Of a stretch of DNA of 64,000 bases, positions 63,160 through 64,000 are shown piece after piece. Source of the DNA: Methanomicrobiales archaeon HGW-Methanomicrobiales-3 (GTDB lineage Archaea; Halobacteriota; Methanomicrobia; Methanomicrobiales; Methanospirillaceae); NCBI GenBank assembly GCA_002839605.1, contig PGYK01000005.1:1-64000 (forward strand), read 5' to 3'. A model generated the notes under the pieces. The model ran no database searches, was not told where the DNA came from, and was given only the letters and a program-made list of their open reading frames with translations. The stretch's first letter is position 1; the number at the start of each line of letters is the position of its first letter. Both the position numbers and the translations under genes were made by a program.

Positions 63160-63396
63160 GCACGTCCTGTTGTTTCTGATACGATAATGCATTCGATTGG
63201 TATGCTCCGGCAGCCGGTCGCATGGCGGGCTGATGGGAGAAAGACGATTGGCAGATCCCCGGGCATGGTATGAATATAAAAACCCTTGGCGCCCCACAAA
63301 AAACAAGGTACGGCGACCGGGCAAAGGGAGGGCCGGTTCAGCTGTTGTTTCATTTCGGTTATGACCCATATAGCGTATGAAAAAAGAAGTGCGGGC

Positions 63397-63894
63397 ATGA
63401 AACCGTTCGCATCCTGCATCTGCTTCGTCTTCCTGCTCCTGCTCGTCCCGGCCGGGGTTGCAGCGGACGATTCAGATACCTCCGATTCGGAAAAGACCGG
63501 GGGTCACATCACGTTCGAGACCACCCCCACGGATGCCACGATCTGGCTGGACGGGGAAAAGATCGGCACCAGCCCGTTTACGTATTATTCGGAAAAGACC
63601 GGGACCCTTGACGTGGTCGTGACCAAGAGACTGTATGAAGACTATACGGGAATCGTTATCGTGAACGAGGGTGAACGGGCCGTGTTTACCGCCCGGCTCC
63701 TTCCGGTTTCAAGTAAACCGCTGGTTCCGGAAACCCCGGCAGTCGTCATGACAACCGCAACGGTACCGGTAAAGGAGTCCCCCATAACGGTGCCCACGCC
63801 ATGGCCGTCACCCACGGAATCACCCCTCAATCCGGGAGTGGTTGTCGGGGCAGTTGCCCTGTGCGCAATGATTGTTTTGAGCCGGCGCGGGTAA
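63397..63894 (+). CDS. PEGA-domain surface protein with C-terminal anchor
   Basis: Protein of 165 aa from the ATG at 63397. Signal peptide (FASCICFVFLLLLVPAGVA), one PEGA domain (ITFETTPTDATIWLDGEKIG then SPFTYYSEKTGTLDVVV), a Thr/Pro linker and a C-terminal helix (GVVVGAVALCAMIVL) with SRRG. A CATATAG box about 25-30 bases before the ATG suggests a near-leaderless message. It is a shorter relative of the two-repeat PEGA protein at 7135-7854. Surface protein of unknown ligand. Confidence 0.82.
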   Translation: MKPFASCICFVFLLLLVPAGVAADDSDTSDSEKTGGHITFETTPTDATIWLDGEKIGTSPFTYYSEKTGTLDVVVTKRLYEDYTGIVIVNEGERAVFTARLLPVSSKPLVPETPAVVMTTATVPVKESPITVPTPWPSPTESPLNPGVVVGAVALCAMIVLSRRG

Positions 63895-64000
63895 CTTTTT
63901 GGACACGGGAGAACCGGCATTGTCCGGAATTCTTTTACTTTCGTCACTCCTTTCAGGAAAATGCCCCGTGATTCCTGACAGGAAACGAACGCTGTTTTTT

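Overview
The window looks like chromosomal DNA of a methanogenic archaeon of the order Methanomicrobiales, most like Methanoregula. This is an inference from gene content, not from a database match. The support is a group 4 membrane hydrogenase operon of the Hyf type, many PEGA, S-layer-like and COG1361-type surface proteins, membrane-anchored winged-helix regulators, AT-rich TATA-type promoters close to start codons, and frequent GTG/TTG starts. I see no rRNA, tRNA or CRISPR array.

Layout. 1-5.4 kb: minus-strand operon GNAT acetyltransferase-hyfB-hyfC-hyfE-hyfF (hyfF cut by the window edge), genes joined by short overlaps. 5.8-7.1 kb: two tandem beta-carbonic anhydrases. 7.1-11.4 kb: PEGA protein, HdeD-like membrane protein and a beta-lactamase-fold hydrolase. 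11.4-19.9 kb: a DNA-end-processing cassette (RmuC-like nuclease, AddB, AddA) abutting the severed C-terminus of a Rad50/SbcC-like ATPase. 20-23.1 kb: an AT-rich foreign block with a stand-alone reverse transcriptase of the antiviral/Abi type and a transglutaminase-like membrane protein. 23.1-29.6 kb: gene remnants (KilA-N, ATPase N-terminus), an exonuclease, an MNT/HepT pair with a frameshifted HepT, a Cas4/RecB-like nuclease and an LVIVD-repeat surface protein. 29.7-37.5 kb: a putative defence locus (divergent lipase-like hydrolase, DHH-phosphoesterase/CorA-like membrane fusion, HEPN-NACHT STAND ATPase). 37.5-45.9 kb: repeat-rich DNA with a DUF104/VapC pair (VapC frameshifted), a caspase-like DUF6345 protein (frameshifted), a 42-bp inverted repeat, a secreted protein split by an in-frame TAG, and a membrane winged-helix regulator. 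45.9-63.9 kb: mostly ordinary genes: C69 dipeptidase, CPBP protease, an S-layer-like protein with its MacB-type ABC transporter, acyltransferase, CoiA-like nuclease, RsgA, histidine phosphatase, an Ntn-hydrolase and a second PEGA protein. A family of tiny membrane proteins with one shared core is scattered between 50.9 and 56.1 kb.

How it fits together. The Hyf membrane arm pumps ions coupled to hydrogen or formate metabolism, and the carbonic anhydrases would supply CO2/bicarbonate to a CO2-reducing methanogen. The middle 30 kb is an accessory or defence island: composition changes, truncated genes, toxin-antitoxin modules and dispersed non-coding repeats all concentrate there. The strongest candidates for undescribed biology are the DHH-CorA/HEPN-NACHT locus, a 123-bp element present twice (9149-9271 and 45487-45609) that can fold as RNA and in one copy has a 7-bp flanking duplication, and the tiny membrane protein family. 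Three accessory genes each carry a one-base frameshift in a homopolymer, which may be biology or assembly error.
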